Shown in pieces: positions 25,888 through 42,564 of a DNA stretch of 64,000 nt. Numbering within the stretch: the stretch's first letter is position 1; every line of letters starts with the position of its first letter. Source of the DNA: JAFGAS01 sp963809875 (GTDB taxonomy: Bacteria > Desulfobacterota > Zymogenia > Zymogenales > Zymogenaceae); the NCBI GenBank assembly GCA_963809875.1, contig CAWELC010000009.1, positions 248,001 to 312,000 of the forward strand, given 5' to 3'. The notes below the pieces were generated by a model. That model did no database searches, had not been told where the DNA came from, and saw only the letters and a list, made by a program, of their open reading frames with translations. The position numbers were made by a program, and so were the translations under genes.

Positions 25888-26271
25888 GGTTTAGAGAAGA
25901 GCGCGCCCCCGTGCGCCGTGTGATCGGGCCGACCAACATCGGCCTAAACGGTTCACGAGTCGTGCGATGGGCCGAGCGTAAACTAATAGGATGGGACGGC
26001 ATCTGCTCGGATGCTCGAGTCTATAAATCGAAGAGATCACCGGAGTAAACCCGAGGCCCCGGTAACTATGGTTACAGGGGAGGAGAGGTTGTTTTGCCGT
26101 CTGTAAACCGGGCTCGCCGAAACGCCGGTCCGCCGCCGAAAAGAAGACAGGAAGAAACGGAGCGGCGGAGGAGACGACGGGGGTGAGTCGGGGCAACAGG
26201 CGAAAGGCCCGAGTCGGCGGATCGATCGTTCCATGCGACCGAATAATTGATTATAGTACGATTGAAGATAC
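25888..26271. other. 384-base secE-nusG gap
   Basis: secE and nusG are usually close together; here 384 bases separate them. I see no supported ORF or tRNA. There is a GTAAC-TATG-GTTAC mini-hairpin near 26062-26075, a purine-rich tract (26135-26185), and an AT-rich patch just before nusG (GATTATAGTACG) that could contain a promoter. Confidence 0.45.
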
Positions 26272-26802
26272 ATGGCACATAAATGGTATATAGTCCATAC
26301 ATACTCGGGATATGAGCAAACCGCCAAGTCCGCCCTCGAAGCGCGCGTGCGGTCGATGAATAAGGGAGAAGAGATCCTCGAGGTGATGGTCCCTGCGGAA
26401 AAAGTCGTCGAGATGGTCAAGGGTGAGAAGCGGACGACCATGCGCAAGTTCTTCCCCGGCTACATGCTCGTCAAGATGGAGCTGAACGAGGAGACGTGGC
26501 ATATTGTCCGAAACACCCCCAAGGTGACCGGATTCGTCGGCGGCACCACCCGCCCGCCCGCGCTGACCGATAAGGAAGTGGAAGATATCCTGCACCAGAT
26601 GGAGGACGGATCCGCCAAACCCAAGCCGAAGGTGACCTTCGAGAAAGGGGACGTCATTACCGTTACAGACGGACCTTTCGCGACGTTCACCGGCAGTGTG
26701 GATGAGGTCTTCCCCGATAAAGGCAAGGTCAAGGTGATGGTGTCGATCTTCGGTAGACCCACGCCGGTGGAATTGGAATTTTTTCAGGTGAAGAAGGGAT
26801 AG
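26272..26802 (+). CDS. nusG: Transcription termination/antitermination factor NusG
   Basis: NusG, 176 residues, the RNA polymerase-bound factor linking to Rho or ribosomes. N-terminal NGN domain: KWYIVHTYSGYE, KRTTMRKFFPGYMLVKMEL and TPKVTGFVGG. C-terminal KOW domain: FEKGDVITVTDGPFATFTG and VSIFGRPTPVELEF. Normal length and position before rplK. No clear Shine-Dalgarno is visible before the ATG. Confidence 0.97.
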   Translation: MAHKWYIVHTYSGYEQTAKSALEARVRSMNKGEEILEVMVPAEKVVEMVKGEKRTTMRKFFPGYMLVKMELNEETWHIVRNTPKVTGFVGGTTRPPALTDKEVEDILHQMEDGSAKPKPKVTFEKGDVITVTDGPFATFTGSVDEVFPDKGKVKVMVSIFGRPTPVELEFFQVKKG

Positions 26803-26818
26803 AGAAGAAGGAGTCGCT

Positions 26819-27241
26819 ATGGCAAAGAAGATCACCGGACAGATAAAACTGCAGATACCGGCCGGGCAGGCCACGCCGTCGCCCCCGGTTGGGCCGGCAC
26901 TCGGGCAGCACGGCGTCAATATCATGGAATTTTGTAAGATATTCAATGCACGAACCCAGGCCCAGCCGGGCATGATCATTCCGGTGGTGATCACCGTGTA
27001 CGCCGATCGCTCGTTCTCCTTCATCACCAAGACTCCTCCGGCCGCGATCCTGATCAAGAAGGCGGCGGGGATCGTCAAGGGGAGCGGCACTCCCAACAAG
27101 GAAAAGGTTGGGAAAATTACCAGAAGCCAAATCGAAGAGATCGCCAAGACCAAACTGCCCGATCTCAATGCTATAGATCTGGCCGGAGCGGTGCGGATTA
27201 TCGAGGGCACCGCGCGGAGCATGGGAATCGATATCGAGTAA
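26819..27241 (+). CDS. rplK: 50S ribosomal protein L11
   Basis: L11 of the GTPase-associated centre, 140 residues: KITGQIKLQIPAGQATPSPP, PALGQHGVNIMEFCK, then the rRNA-binding C-terminal domain (KTPPAAILIKKAAG, MGIDIE). Its proline-rich hinge is intact. AGAAGGAG precedes the ATG. Confidence 0.97.
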   Translation: MAKKITGQIKLQIPAGQATPSPPVGPALGQHGVNIMEFCKIFNARTQAQPGMIIPVVITVYADRSFSFITKTPPAAILIKKAAGIVKGSGTPNKEKVGKITRSQIEEIAKTKLPDLNAIDLAGAVRIIEGTARSMGIDIE

Positions 27242-27263
27242 TGAGCAGAACCGGAGAGTAACA

Positions 27264-27968
27264 ATGCTAAAACATGGGAAACAATTCCGTAACATCAAGG
27301 CCAAGTTAGACGCGGTAAAACGCTACGAGTTCGACGAGGGCCTCGAGATCATAGCAAAGAATCCCGCCGCCAAGTTTGACGAGAGCGTCGACGTGGCGCT
27401 GAGGCTCGGCGTCAACCCGAAGCACTCCGACCAGATGGTGCGTGGTGCGGTGGTTCTCCCCCACGGGACCGGCAAATCGGTGCGGATTCTGGTCTTTGCC
27501 AAAGGGGAAAAGGAGAAGGAGGCCGTCGATGCGGGGGCCGATTATGTCGGGTCCGAAGACCTCGTGGAGAAGATCAACGGGGGATGGTTCGAATTCGACA
27601 AGGCCATCGCGACGCCCGATATCATGGGCGTGGTCAGCAAGCTCGGAAAGATCCTCGGTCCCCGCGGCTTGATGCCCAATGCGAAGATCGGCACCGTAAC
27701 GTTTGACGTGGCCCGGGCAATCTCGGAGCTCAAGGCCGGTAAGGTCGACTTCCGGGTGGACAAGAACGGCATCCTGCACGTGCCGGTAGGCAAGGTCTCT
27801 TTCGGCGCCGGCAAGCTCAAGGACAATATCGTCGCGCTTCTGGAGATGGTCATGAAGCTTAAGCCTTCCTCGAGCAAGGGAACCTACCTGAGGGGGGTGA
27901 CCGTCTCTTCCACGATGGGCCCGGGAATAAAAATCGATCCTATATACGTGAGAAACCTCTTAAAATAA
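27264..27968 (+). CDS. rplA: 50S ribosomal protein L1
   Basis: L1 of the ribosomal stalk, 234 residues: KFDESVDVALRLGVNPKHSD, VRGAVVLPHGTGK, MGVVSKLGKILGPRGLMPN and SSSKGTYLRGVTVSSTMGPG. In E. coli L1 represses its own operon; whether that holds here is unknown. It is followed by a ~180-base leader containing the L10-binding structure. Confidence 0.97.
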   Translation: MLKHGKQFRNIKAKLDAVKRYEFDEGLEIIAKNPAAKFDESVDVALRLGVNPKHSDQMVRGAVVLPHGTGKSVRILVFAKGEKEKEAVDAGADYVGSEDLVEKINGGWFEFDKAIATPDIMGVVSKLGKILGPRGLMPNAKIGTVTFDVARAISELKAGKVDFRVDKNGILHVPVGKVSFGAGKLKDNIVALLEMVMKLKPSSSKGTYLRGVTVSSTMGPGIKIDPIYVRNLLK

Positions 27969-28002
27969 GATAGAAAACAAATAAAACTATAGACCTCCCC
28001 GG

Positions 28003-28056
28003 TCAGAGACAGCCGGCGCACGTCACGTGCTTAATCCGAATGGGCCCGCCGAGACA
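28003..28056 (+). promoter_or_regulatory. Ribosomal protein L10 leader RNA
   Basis: In the 177-base space before rplJ there is an AGACAGCCGG...GCCCGCCGAGAC arrangement enclosing a 5-bp hairpin (GCACG-TCA-CGTGC) followed by CTTAATCC. This matches the general plan of the L10 leader, in which AGAC elements and a UUAAUC strand form the L10-binding kink-turn. Binding of excess L10/L12 complex would repress rplJL. Assignment is by pattern; a covariance search was not run. Confidence 0.6.
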
Positions 28057-28145
28057 CGGTGAGAAAAACGACATGGTCCCTTAAGGTTTTTTGGGCATGC
28101 ACGGGCGTCCGCTTTCATGACGCGGGAGAGACGAAGGAGGTTTGG

Positions 28146-28676
28146 GTGAAGAAAAAGGAAAAGGAAGTGATCGTATCTGCGGTGCACAAGACCCTTACCG
28201 ATTCCAATGTCCTCTTCCTGACGGACTATCGGGGGCTGACGGCCGAGCAGATCAACGAGCTTCGGGGCGGTTTTCGAAAGGTCGGCGTTCATTACCGGGT
28301 GGTTAAGAACAACCTCCTGAAGCGCGCCGCCGAGGGAACCGACTTTGCACCCGTCGTTGAAACACTCACGGGTCCGACGGGCATAGTCGTTTCCCAATCG
28401 GATCCCGTCGAGGCCTCCAGAATCCTCGTGGAGTACATGGCCAAGTTTAACGTCCTCTCCTACAAGATGGGCGTTCTCAAGGGCAAAGCGCTGGGCGAAG
28501 GGGATATCAAGTCCATCGCCAAGCTTCCGCCCCGTGAGGTCCTGCTGGCCAAGCTCCTCGGCACCATGAACTCGGTTCCGGGAGGATTAGTCGGGGTGCT
28601 GTCCGGAGTCATGAGGAAGTTTGTGTATGCCCTCGCGGCCGTCAAAGAAGCCAAAGAGGCGGGTAAATTAGCCTAA
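28146..28676 (+). CDS. rplJ: 50S ribosomal protein L10
   Basis: L10, the base of the L7/L12 stalk, 176 residues from the GTG start giving (M)KKKEKEVIVSAVHKTL. AAGGAGG lies 6 bases upstream of this GTG; an ATG further up at 28071 or the leader frame would translate the regulatory structure. FLTDYRGLTAEQINELR, YRVVKNNLLKRAAEG and the C-terminal L12-binding helix (MRKFVYALAAVKEAKEA) are present. Likely autoregulated through the leader RNA. Confidence 0.95.
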   Translation: MKKKEKEVIVSAVHKTLTDSNVLFLTDYRGLTAEQINELRGGFRKVGVHYRVVKNNLLKRAAEGTDFAPVVETLTGPTGIVVSQSDPVEASRILVEYMAKFNVLSYKMGVLKGKALGEGDIKSIAKLPPREVLLAKLLGTMNSVPGGLVGVLSGVMRKFVYALAAVKEAKEAGKLA

Positions 28677-28688
28677 AGGAGGAGAATC

Positions 28689-29135
28689 ATGTCGGAAGAG
28701 ACCGTTGTTAAGGAAGAGAAGAAGAAAGCGACAAAGGAAGGATCGGCCGCCAAGATAACTAAAGAAGACGTTATCGCCTTTATCGAAAATATGACCGTTC
28801 TGGACCTGGCCGAACTGATCAAGGAACTGGAAGATAAGTTCGGGGTCACGGCTTCGGCACCGATGGTTATGGCAGGTGTCGCGGCCGGAGGCGGGGGAGC
28901 GGAAGCCGCACCCCAGGAAGAAAAGACCGAATTTGACGTTATTCTCACGGAAGCCGGGGCCGAGAAAATCAAGGTCATCAAGGTTGTGCGGGAATTCACC
29001 ACGCTGGGCCTGAAAGAGGCCAAGGATCTCGTCGAATCCGCGCCGAAGCCGGTAAAAGAAGGCGTCTCCAAGGAAACCGCCGAAGAGATCAAGAAGAAGC
29101 TCGAAGAAGTCGGCGCCAAAGTGGAAGTCAAATAG
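28689..29135 (+). CDS. rplL: 50S ribosomal protein L7/L12
   Basis: Stalk protein L7/L12, which recruits translation GTPases. It is 148 residues, longer than the usual 120-130, because of a ~20-residue charged N-terminal extension (MSEETVVKEEKKKATKEG). The dimerisation domain (VIAFIENMTVLDLAELIKEL), the Ala/Gly hinge (VAAGGGGAEAAPQEE) and the C-terminal domain (KIKVIKVVREFTTLGLKEAK) are all there. AAAGGAGG precedes the ATG. Confidence 0.96.
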   Translation: MSEETVVKEEKKKATKEGSAAKITKEDVIAFIENMTVLDLAELIKELEDKFGVTASAPMVMAGVAAGGGGAEAAPQEEKTEFDVILTEAGAEKIKVIKVVREFTTLGLKEAKDLVESAPKPVKEGVSKETAEEIKKKLEEVGAKVEVK

Positions 29136-29147
29136 ATCATCACTTTT

Positions 29148-29170
29148 GGGGTGGGGGAAATCCCCACCCC
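29148..29170 (+). terminator. Hairpin between rplL and rpoB (attenuator or processing site)
   Basis: GGGGTGGGG and CCCCACCCC form a perfect 9-bp stem around GAAAT, 12 bases after the rplL stop. No T-run follows, so full termination is unlikely. The rplL-rpoB gap is a known site of partial termination and RNase III cleavage in E. coli, which sets the ratio of ribosomal protein to polymerase; a similar role is inferred. Confidence 0.5.
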
Positions 29171-29289
29171 ATCACCATGCATTCATCGAACATACTCTTT
29201 ACACTATCAGTCTTCGCAATATTCTTTTCATTTTTTCATATTATATTCGGACTTATTACTCGTGACTACGTAAAAGTGAGGGGTTTTTT

Positions 29290-32200
29290 ATGGTCGAAAC
29301 CGTAAGGAAATATCAGTGGGAGCGTGTAGATTTCGGGAAGATCAGGAATATCATCGAGATCCCGAATCTTATCGAGGTGCAGGAACGGTCCTACTTGCGC
29401 TTTCTCCAGAAGGACGTGGCGCCCGAGACGCGGGAAGACATCGGTTTGGAAGGCGTCTTTAAGGGCATTTTTCCTATCTGGGACTTTAACGAGACCGCGT
29501 CGCTCGAGTATGTGCACTATACGCTCGGCGATCCGAAATATGACGTGATGGAATGCCATCAGCGGGGCATGACCTTTGCCGCCCCGTTTAAGGTAACCGT
29601 CAGGCTGGTGGTGTGGGACAAGGACGAAGAGTCCGGCGTCAAGAACATTCGGGACATCAAGGAACAAGAGGTCTTCTTTGGAGAGATACCCCTGATGACC
29701 GGAAACGGGAGCTTCGTCATCAACGGGACGGAGCGGGTAGTGGTCAGCCAGCTGCACCGGTCGCCGGGTGTCTTCTTCGACCACGACAAGGGCAAGACCC
29801 ACCTCTCCGGCAAGCTCCTCTATTCGTGCCGGATCATCCCCTATCGTGGATCGTGGCTCGATTTCGAGTTCGACGCGCGCGACATCATCCATGTGCGAAT
29901 CGATCGGAGAAGAAAATTCCCCGCCACCATACTGTTGAAGGCGCTCGGATATTCCACCGAAGAGCTCCTTAACTTCTTCTACAAGACCGAGCGGATCCTC
30001 ATCAACGAAGGCCAATACAGCAAGGTACCGGCGCTCGACTATCTTGCGGGGCAGCGGTCCGTGGTGGATATGTTAGACCGGAACGGTGAGAGTGATCATC
30101 AAGAAGGGCAGGAAATTCACCAAGGCAACGGTCAAGAAGATGGCTGAAGAGGGGATCGACACCATTCCCATCGAATACGAATCGATCATCGGAAAGATCG
30201 CCGCCAGGGATATCGTCGCGCCCGATTCGGGCGAAGTGATTCTTGAGGTGAACGAAGAGATCACCAAGGATAAGCTCGAAGAAATCGTCAAGAAGGGTAT
30301 CAAGGAATTCGTGGTCCTGTTCATCGACGAGGTCAACGTTTCGGCGGCCATTCGAAGCACGCTGTTGGCCGACAAGATCACCTCGCAGAACAACGCGATC
30401 ATCGAGATCTACCGGAGACTTCGCCCGGGGGACCCCCCGACTCTCGAAACGGCCCAGAACCTCTTCTTCAATCTCTTCTTCAACGCCGAGCGTTACGACC
30501 TCTCCAAGGTCGGCCGACTCAAGCTCAACTATAAGCTCGGCCTGGATACACCCCTGGACGTGCGTATCCTCCTCAAGGAGGATATCCTCCATTCCGTGCG
30601 GTATCTGTTTAACCTGCGCAACGGTATCGGGCAGATCGATGACATCGATCACCTCGGCAACCGTCGCGTCAGGGCCGTGGGCGAGCTGCTGGAAAACCAA
30701 TTTCGGATCGGCCTGGTTCGCATGGAGCGGGCGATCAAGGAGCGGATGAGCCTGTCGGAGGTGGAGACCCTCATGCCGCACGACCTGATCAACTCCAAGC
30801 CGGTCAGCGCCGTCATCAAGGAGTTCTTCGGCTCCTCCCAGCTCTCTCAATTTATGGACCAGACAAATCCGCTCTCGGAGATCACCCATAAGCGGAGGCT
30901 CTCGGCCCTCGGGCCGGGGGGACTTACCCGGGAGCGTGCGGGATTCGAGGTTCGCGACGTTCACAATACACACTACGGACGCATCTGTCCTATCGAGACG
31001 CCTGAGGGCCCCAACATCGGTCTGATCGCGTCGCTGTCGACGTATGCCTCCGTTAACGACTATGGCTTCATCGAAACGCCCTATCGCCGGGTTGAAAACG
31101 GCAAGGCGACCGATCAGCCGGATTTCCTGACGGCCCTCGACGAAGAGGTGTGCGTCATCGCCCAGGCTAACGCCCCGGTGGCCGAGGACGGGACCTTTGA
31201 GCCGGGGATGATCAACGTGAGGAGGGGCGGCGAGCCTGCGATGGCCAACCCGGAGGACATCAACTACATGGATGTCTCGCCCAAGCAGCTGGTGAGCGTC
31301 GCGGCATCCCTCATCCCGTTTCTCGAGAACGACGACGCCAACCGGGCCCTTATGGGCTCCAACATGCAGCGTCAGGCGGTGCCCCTGCTCCGTCCGCAGG
31401 CCCCGCTGGTTGGAACGGGCATGGAGCGGGTTGTTGCCAGGGACAGCGGGGTCACGGTAATGGCCAAGCGCGACGGGGTAGTCGAGAACGTCGACGCGTC
31501 CCGGATTATTATCCGCACCGATGAGGAGACGGCCGGCGGCGCCGGAGTTGATATATATAACCTCATCAAGTACCAGCGATCCAACCAGAACACGTGCATC
31601 AACCAGAAGCCCATTGTCAAGAAGGGCGATCCGATCGTGAAAGGCCAGATAATCGCCGACGGGCCGGCCATCCAGAGCGGAGAGCTCGCCCTCGGGATCA
31701 ACGTTATCGTCGCCTTCATGCCGTGGGGCGGGTACAACTTCGAGGATTCGATCCTCATCTCGGATAATGTTGTCCAGGACGATTCGTTTACCTCGATCCA
31801 TATCGAGGAGTTCGAGCTTCTGGCAAGAGACACAAAACTCGGGCCGGAAGAGATCACCCGGGATATCCCCAACGTCGGAGAGGAAGCCCTCAAAGACCTG
31901 GATGAATCGGGCATCGTAAGGATCGGCGCCGAGGTGCATCCGGGAGATATCCTCATCGGCAAGATATCGCCCAAGGGTGAGACCCAGCTCTCCCCGGAGG
32001 AAAAGCTCCTCAGGGCGATCTTCGGCGAAAAGGCGGGCGACGTTCGGGATTCCTCGCTTCGGGTTCCGCCCGGCATCGAGGGGATCGTCATCGGCGCCAA
32101 GGTCTTTTCCCGCAAGGGCATCGAAAAGGACGACCGTACCCGCTCTATCGAAAACGATGAGGTCGAAAAGCTCACCAAGGATATGAACGACGAGATCACC

Positions 32201-33409
32201 ATCATCAAGCGAAGCGGAATCGAACGGTTAAAGAACCTCCTGTTTGGCATGAAGCTGTCGGCAAACCTCGTCGACGGCAAAGACAACGTCGTTATCAAGA
32301 AGGGAACCCCCATCGAGGAGGAAACGTTCACCGGTCTTAAATTCGAGGACCTCAGGGATATCAAGATCAAGGGCGATGACGAGATCACCGATCGGCTCTC
32401 CCAGATCTACGAGAGCATCTCCGAGCAGATTGACGTCATCCGTATCATCTTTGAGGAAAAAATCAACAAGGTGACGCGGGACGACGAACTTCCCCCGGGG
32501 GTCATCAAGCTTGTCAAGGTCTACGTGGCCATGAAGCGCAAGCTTTCCGTCGGCGACAAGATGGCGGGGCGTCACGGCAATAAGGGTGTTCTTTCCCGGA
32601 TACTTCCGGTGGAGGACATGCCCTACATGCAGGACGGAACTCCCGTCGATATCGTCCTTAATCCCCTGGGCGTACCGTCCCGAATGAACGTTGGGCAGAT
32701 TCTGGAGACACACATCGGCTGGGCAGCCAAAGAGATCGGCAACCAGATCAACGATATCATCGAGCGGCATTACTCCCCCCAGGCGCTGAGAAAGAAGCTG
32801 GGCGATATCTTCGGCATGGGCAATAGGAAGGACTACGTCGATACCCTTTCGGACGACGAGGTCATGATCGTTGCCAAGAAGTTCAACAACGGGGTTTTCG
32901 TCTCCACGCCGGTCTTTGACGGCGCCACGGAAGACGAGGTGTCGCAAGCGCTGGTCTACGCGGGTCTTCCCGAGCACGGGCAGGCGACGCTGTATGACGG
33001 GCGGACGGGAGAGGCGTTCAGAAACTCGGTGACCGTGGGGATGATGTATATGCTCAAGCTCCACCATCTGGTTGACGACAAGATCCACGCGCGCTCCATC
33101 GGGCCCTACTCGCTCGTCACCCAGCAGCCCCTCGGCGGCAAGGCCCAGTTCGGCGGCCAGCGTTTGGGCGAGATGGAGGTGTGGGCGATGGAGGCCTACG
33201 GTGCGGCATACTCCCTCCAGGAATTCCTCACCGTCAAGTCCGACGACGTGACCGGCAGAAACCGCATGTACGAATCGATCGTCAAAGACGAACAGTACCT
33301 TGAGCCGGGTCTTCCGGAGTCATTCAACGTCCTGGTCAAGGAGCTCCAGAGCCTCGGGCTCGATATGGACCTGATCGAGCGGGGCATTAAAAAGGCCAAG
33401 GCCAATTAA
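29290..33409 (+). CDS. rpoB: RNA polymerase beta subunit, interrupted by one frameshift
   Basis: Beta subunit, about 1372 residues when repaired. It starts MVETVRKYQWERVDFGKIRN and ends GLDMDLIERGIKKAKAN. The frame breaks near residue 267: one extra base at about 30088-30091. Skipping it gives DRNGEVIIKKGRKFTKATVKK; otherwise the first frame stops at 30145-30147 and the second begins at a GTG (30086) with no ribosome-binding site. Intact blocks: NGTERVVVSQLHRSPGVFF (fork), SQLSQFMDQTNPLSEITHKR and RLSALGPGGL (rifampicin region), YNFEDSILIS, KMAGRHGNKGV and GGQRLGEMEVWAMEAYGAA. An essential gene, so sequence error is far likelier than a true split. Confidence 0.93.
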
Positions 33410-33426
33410 CATAGAGAGGTGTAAAC

Positions 33427-37512
<4,086 letters not shown>

Positions 37513-37545
37513 GCATCGCACACGGTCCGATAAGAGGCAAGAGAA

Positions 37546-37592
37546 CGGGCTCCCCCCCGGGGGAGCCCGCCTTCCGACGACTCTTTTCTTTT
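37546..37592 (+). terminator. Intrinsic terminator after rpoC
   Basis: CGGGCTCCCCC pairs with GGGGGAGCCCG around a CC loop (effective loop larger), giving a very GC-rich 9-11 bp stem; a T-rich tail (CTCTTTTCTTTT) follows after 11 bases. It separates the beta operon from the str operon. Confidence 0.6.
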
Positions 37593-37610
37593 GAGGCGGG
37601 CAAAAAAAGC

Positions 37611-37638
37611 TTGACAATCTCGGACATAATGATATTAT
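37611..37638 (+). promoter_or_regulatory. Promoter of the str operon
   Basis: TTGACA, 16-base spacer, TATTAT. Perfect -35 and a 5/6 -10, directly after the rpoC terminator and ~20 bases before the expected start of rpsL translation. Leader is very short (start near 37645). Confidence 0.65.
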
Positions 37639-37666
37639 TACAGAGTTTTTCTCAATAGGAGTATTG

Positions 37667-38041
37667 ATGCCCACCATTAATCAACTGGTGAGAAAGGGGC
37701 GGGAAAAGCTTAAGGCCAAAACGAAGGCCCCTGCCCTCCAGGGATCGCCCCAGAAGCGGGGAGTCTGCGTCAGGGTTTATACCACCACCCCCAAGAAGCC
37801 GAACTCGGCGCTGAGGAAAGTGGCGCGTGTCAGGCTGACAAACGGGATCGAGGTGACAAGCTATATCCCCGGCGTCGGGCACAACCTTCAGGAGCACTCA
37901 GTTGTTCTCATCAGGGGTGGGAGAGTAAAGGACATCCCGGGCGTTCGATATCACATCGTACGCGGAACGCTCGATACCCTCGGCGTCGCCAACCGCAAGC
38001 AGAGTCGCTCGAAGTATGGCGCCAAGCGCCCGAAGTCCTAG
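37667..38041 (+). CDS. rpsL: 30S ribosomal protein S12
   Basis: S12 of the decoding centre, 124 residues: MPTINQLVRKGREKLKAKTK, QKRGVCVRVYTTTPKKPNSA (streptomycin-site Lys in the KKPNSALRK segment), IPGVGHNLQEHSVVLIRGGR. The ATG with ATAGGAG upstream is used; an immediately preceding TTG is ignored. First gene of the str operon. The 147-base gap to rpsG could hold an S7-type regulatory site, as in E. coli, but I cannot identify it. Confidence 0.97.
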   Translation: MPTINQLVRKGREKLKAKTKAPALQGSPQKRGVCVRVYTTTPKKPNSALRKVARVRLTNGIEVTSYIPGVGHNLQEHSVVLIRGGRVKDIPGVRYHIVRGTLDTLGVANRKQSRSKYGAKRPKS

Positions 38042-38188
38042 GGCGACGCATAACGGATGTAACGATCGGGGTTTGGGATACGGCGGGGTTACGGTTGTGG
38101 AGGGAAGGGCGAAACGGCGGGATGGCGGGGCAACCGGATACAGAGATGCAATCATTATCGCATGAATAACGGCTGGTAAGGTAAAGAG

Positions 38189-38659
38189 ATGCCAAGACGG
38201 CGAGTAGTAGCAAAGAGGGTCATTCTGCCCGACCCGAAATTTAAAGATCGGCTCGTGGCGAAGTTCATTAATTCGTTAATGTATCAGGGCAAGAAGGGCG
38301 TGGGCGAGCAGATCTTTTATGATGCCATGGACATCATCGCCGATAAGACGAAGAACGACCCGATTCGGGTTTTCAAGAAGGCGATGGACAATATCAAGCC
38401 CATCATCGAGGTCAAGGCCCGGCGCGTGGGCGGCTCCACGTATCAGGTTCCCGTCGAGGTTCGGTCGGATCGGCGCGAAGCGCTCGGTATCCGCTGGCTG
38501 ATCCGCTACGCACGGGCGCGAAGCGAGAAGTCGATGCGCGATAAGCTGGCCTCCGAGATAATCGACGCCTTCAATTCGAAGGGCGCGGCCGTCAAGAAGC
38601 GGGAAGAGACGCACCGGATGGCCGAGGCCAATAAGGCGTTTGCCCACTACCGCTGGTAG
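38189..38659 (+). CDS. rpsG: 30S ribosomal protein S7
   Basis: S7, assembly initiator of the 30S head, 156 residues: MPRRRVVAKRVILPDPKF, INSLMYQGKKGVGEQIFYDA, KARRVGGSTYQVPVEVRSDR and AFAHYRW at the C-terminus. Standard length. An intrinsic terminator follows at once, so fusA is probably expressed by read-through or by its own promoter. Confidence 0.97.
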   Translation: MPRRRVVAKRVILPDPKFKDRLVAKFINSLMYQGKKGVGEQIFYDAMDIIADKTKNDPIRVFKKAMDNIKPIIEVKARRVGGSTYQVPVEVRSDRREALGIRWLIRYARARSEKSMRDKLASEIIDAFNSKGAAVKKREETHRMAEANKAFAHYRW

Positions 38660-38681
38660 CTTGTTTGAAAAAGAAATAGAG

Positions 38682-38707
38682 AAAGCCTTTGTTGTAAGGC
38701 TTTTTTT
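38682..38707 (+). terminator. Intrinsic terminator/attenuator between rpsG and fusA
   Basis: AAAGCCTT and AAGGCTTT form an 8-bp stem with a 6-base loop, continuing directly into a run of T (TTTTTTT). This is a standard rho-independent terminator inside the str operon, upstream of the fusA TTG start by 22 bases. Confidence 0.75.
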
Positions 38708-38729
38708 GTCGTAAAGGAAAGAAAGTCAG

Positions 38730-40811
<2,082 letters not shown>

Positions 40812-40964
40812 GAGCGCGAGCGCCGCTGGATGCCGGCGCCAAATTGACGAGAAGTCGGTCGGCGGACAGGAAACCTGACGACGGCCGCAAAAACCATAAG
40901 AGACGGAAACACGTCGTTGGTCATATAACGATAACCGTTAAGTATTGATACGAAGGATAGCGAG

Positions 40965-42164
<1,200 letters not shown>

Positions 42165-42193
42165 GGCGACCCTTTTCTTAGAGGAGTAATCCG

Positions 42194-42502
42194 ATGCCCG
42201 CACAGAAGATACGAATAAAGCTCAAGGCGTACGATCACAAACTGCTGGATCAATCGGCAGGCGAGATCGTCGAGACGGCGCGGCGGACGGGAGCCAGGGT
42301 CGCCGGTCCCATCCCGCTACCGACGGTTATAAACCGTTATTGCGTGCTGCGCTCGCCCCACATCGACAAGAAGTCCCGTGAGCAGTTTGAGATCAGAACC
42401 CATAAGCGGATACTCGACATACTGGAACCGACCCAGCAGACGGTCGACGCCCTCATGAGGCTTGACCTTTCGGCCGGGGTCGACGTTGAGATTAAACTGT
42501 AA
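42194..42502 (+). CDS. rpsJ: 30S ribosomal protein S10
   Basis: S10/NusE, 102 residues, also a Nus-complex partner: QKIRIKLKAYDHKLLDQSAG, ARVAGPIPLPTVINRYCVLR and SREQFEIRTHKRILDI. It starts the S10 gene group, 29 bases after tuf with GAGGAG upstream, so str and S10 units appear joined. Confidence 0.97.
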   Translation: MPAQKIRIKLKAYDHKLLDQSAGEIVETARRTGARVAGPIPLPTVINRYCVLRSPHIDKKSREQFEIRTHKRILDILEPTQQTVDALMRLDLSAGVDVEIKL

Positions 42503-42564
42503 ATCATACATAACCGGCGTCTGAGCGACTTGTCGGAAGGCATCGGGAAGAGCCGGGAGGCGAT

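Noticed and set aside
30086..30147. Programmed frameshift or genuine split of rpoB
   Set aside because: No slippery sequence, no stimulatory structure seen and no start site for the second part; error is simpler.
30002..31939. 645-codon open frame on the - strand opposite rpoB
   Set aside because: Antisense shadow of a clear rpoB; no family similarity by eye.
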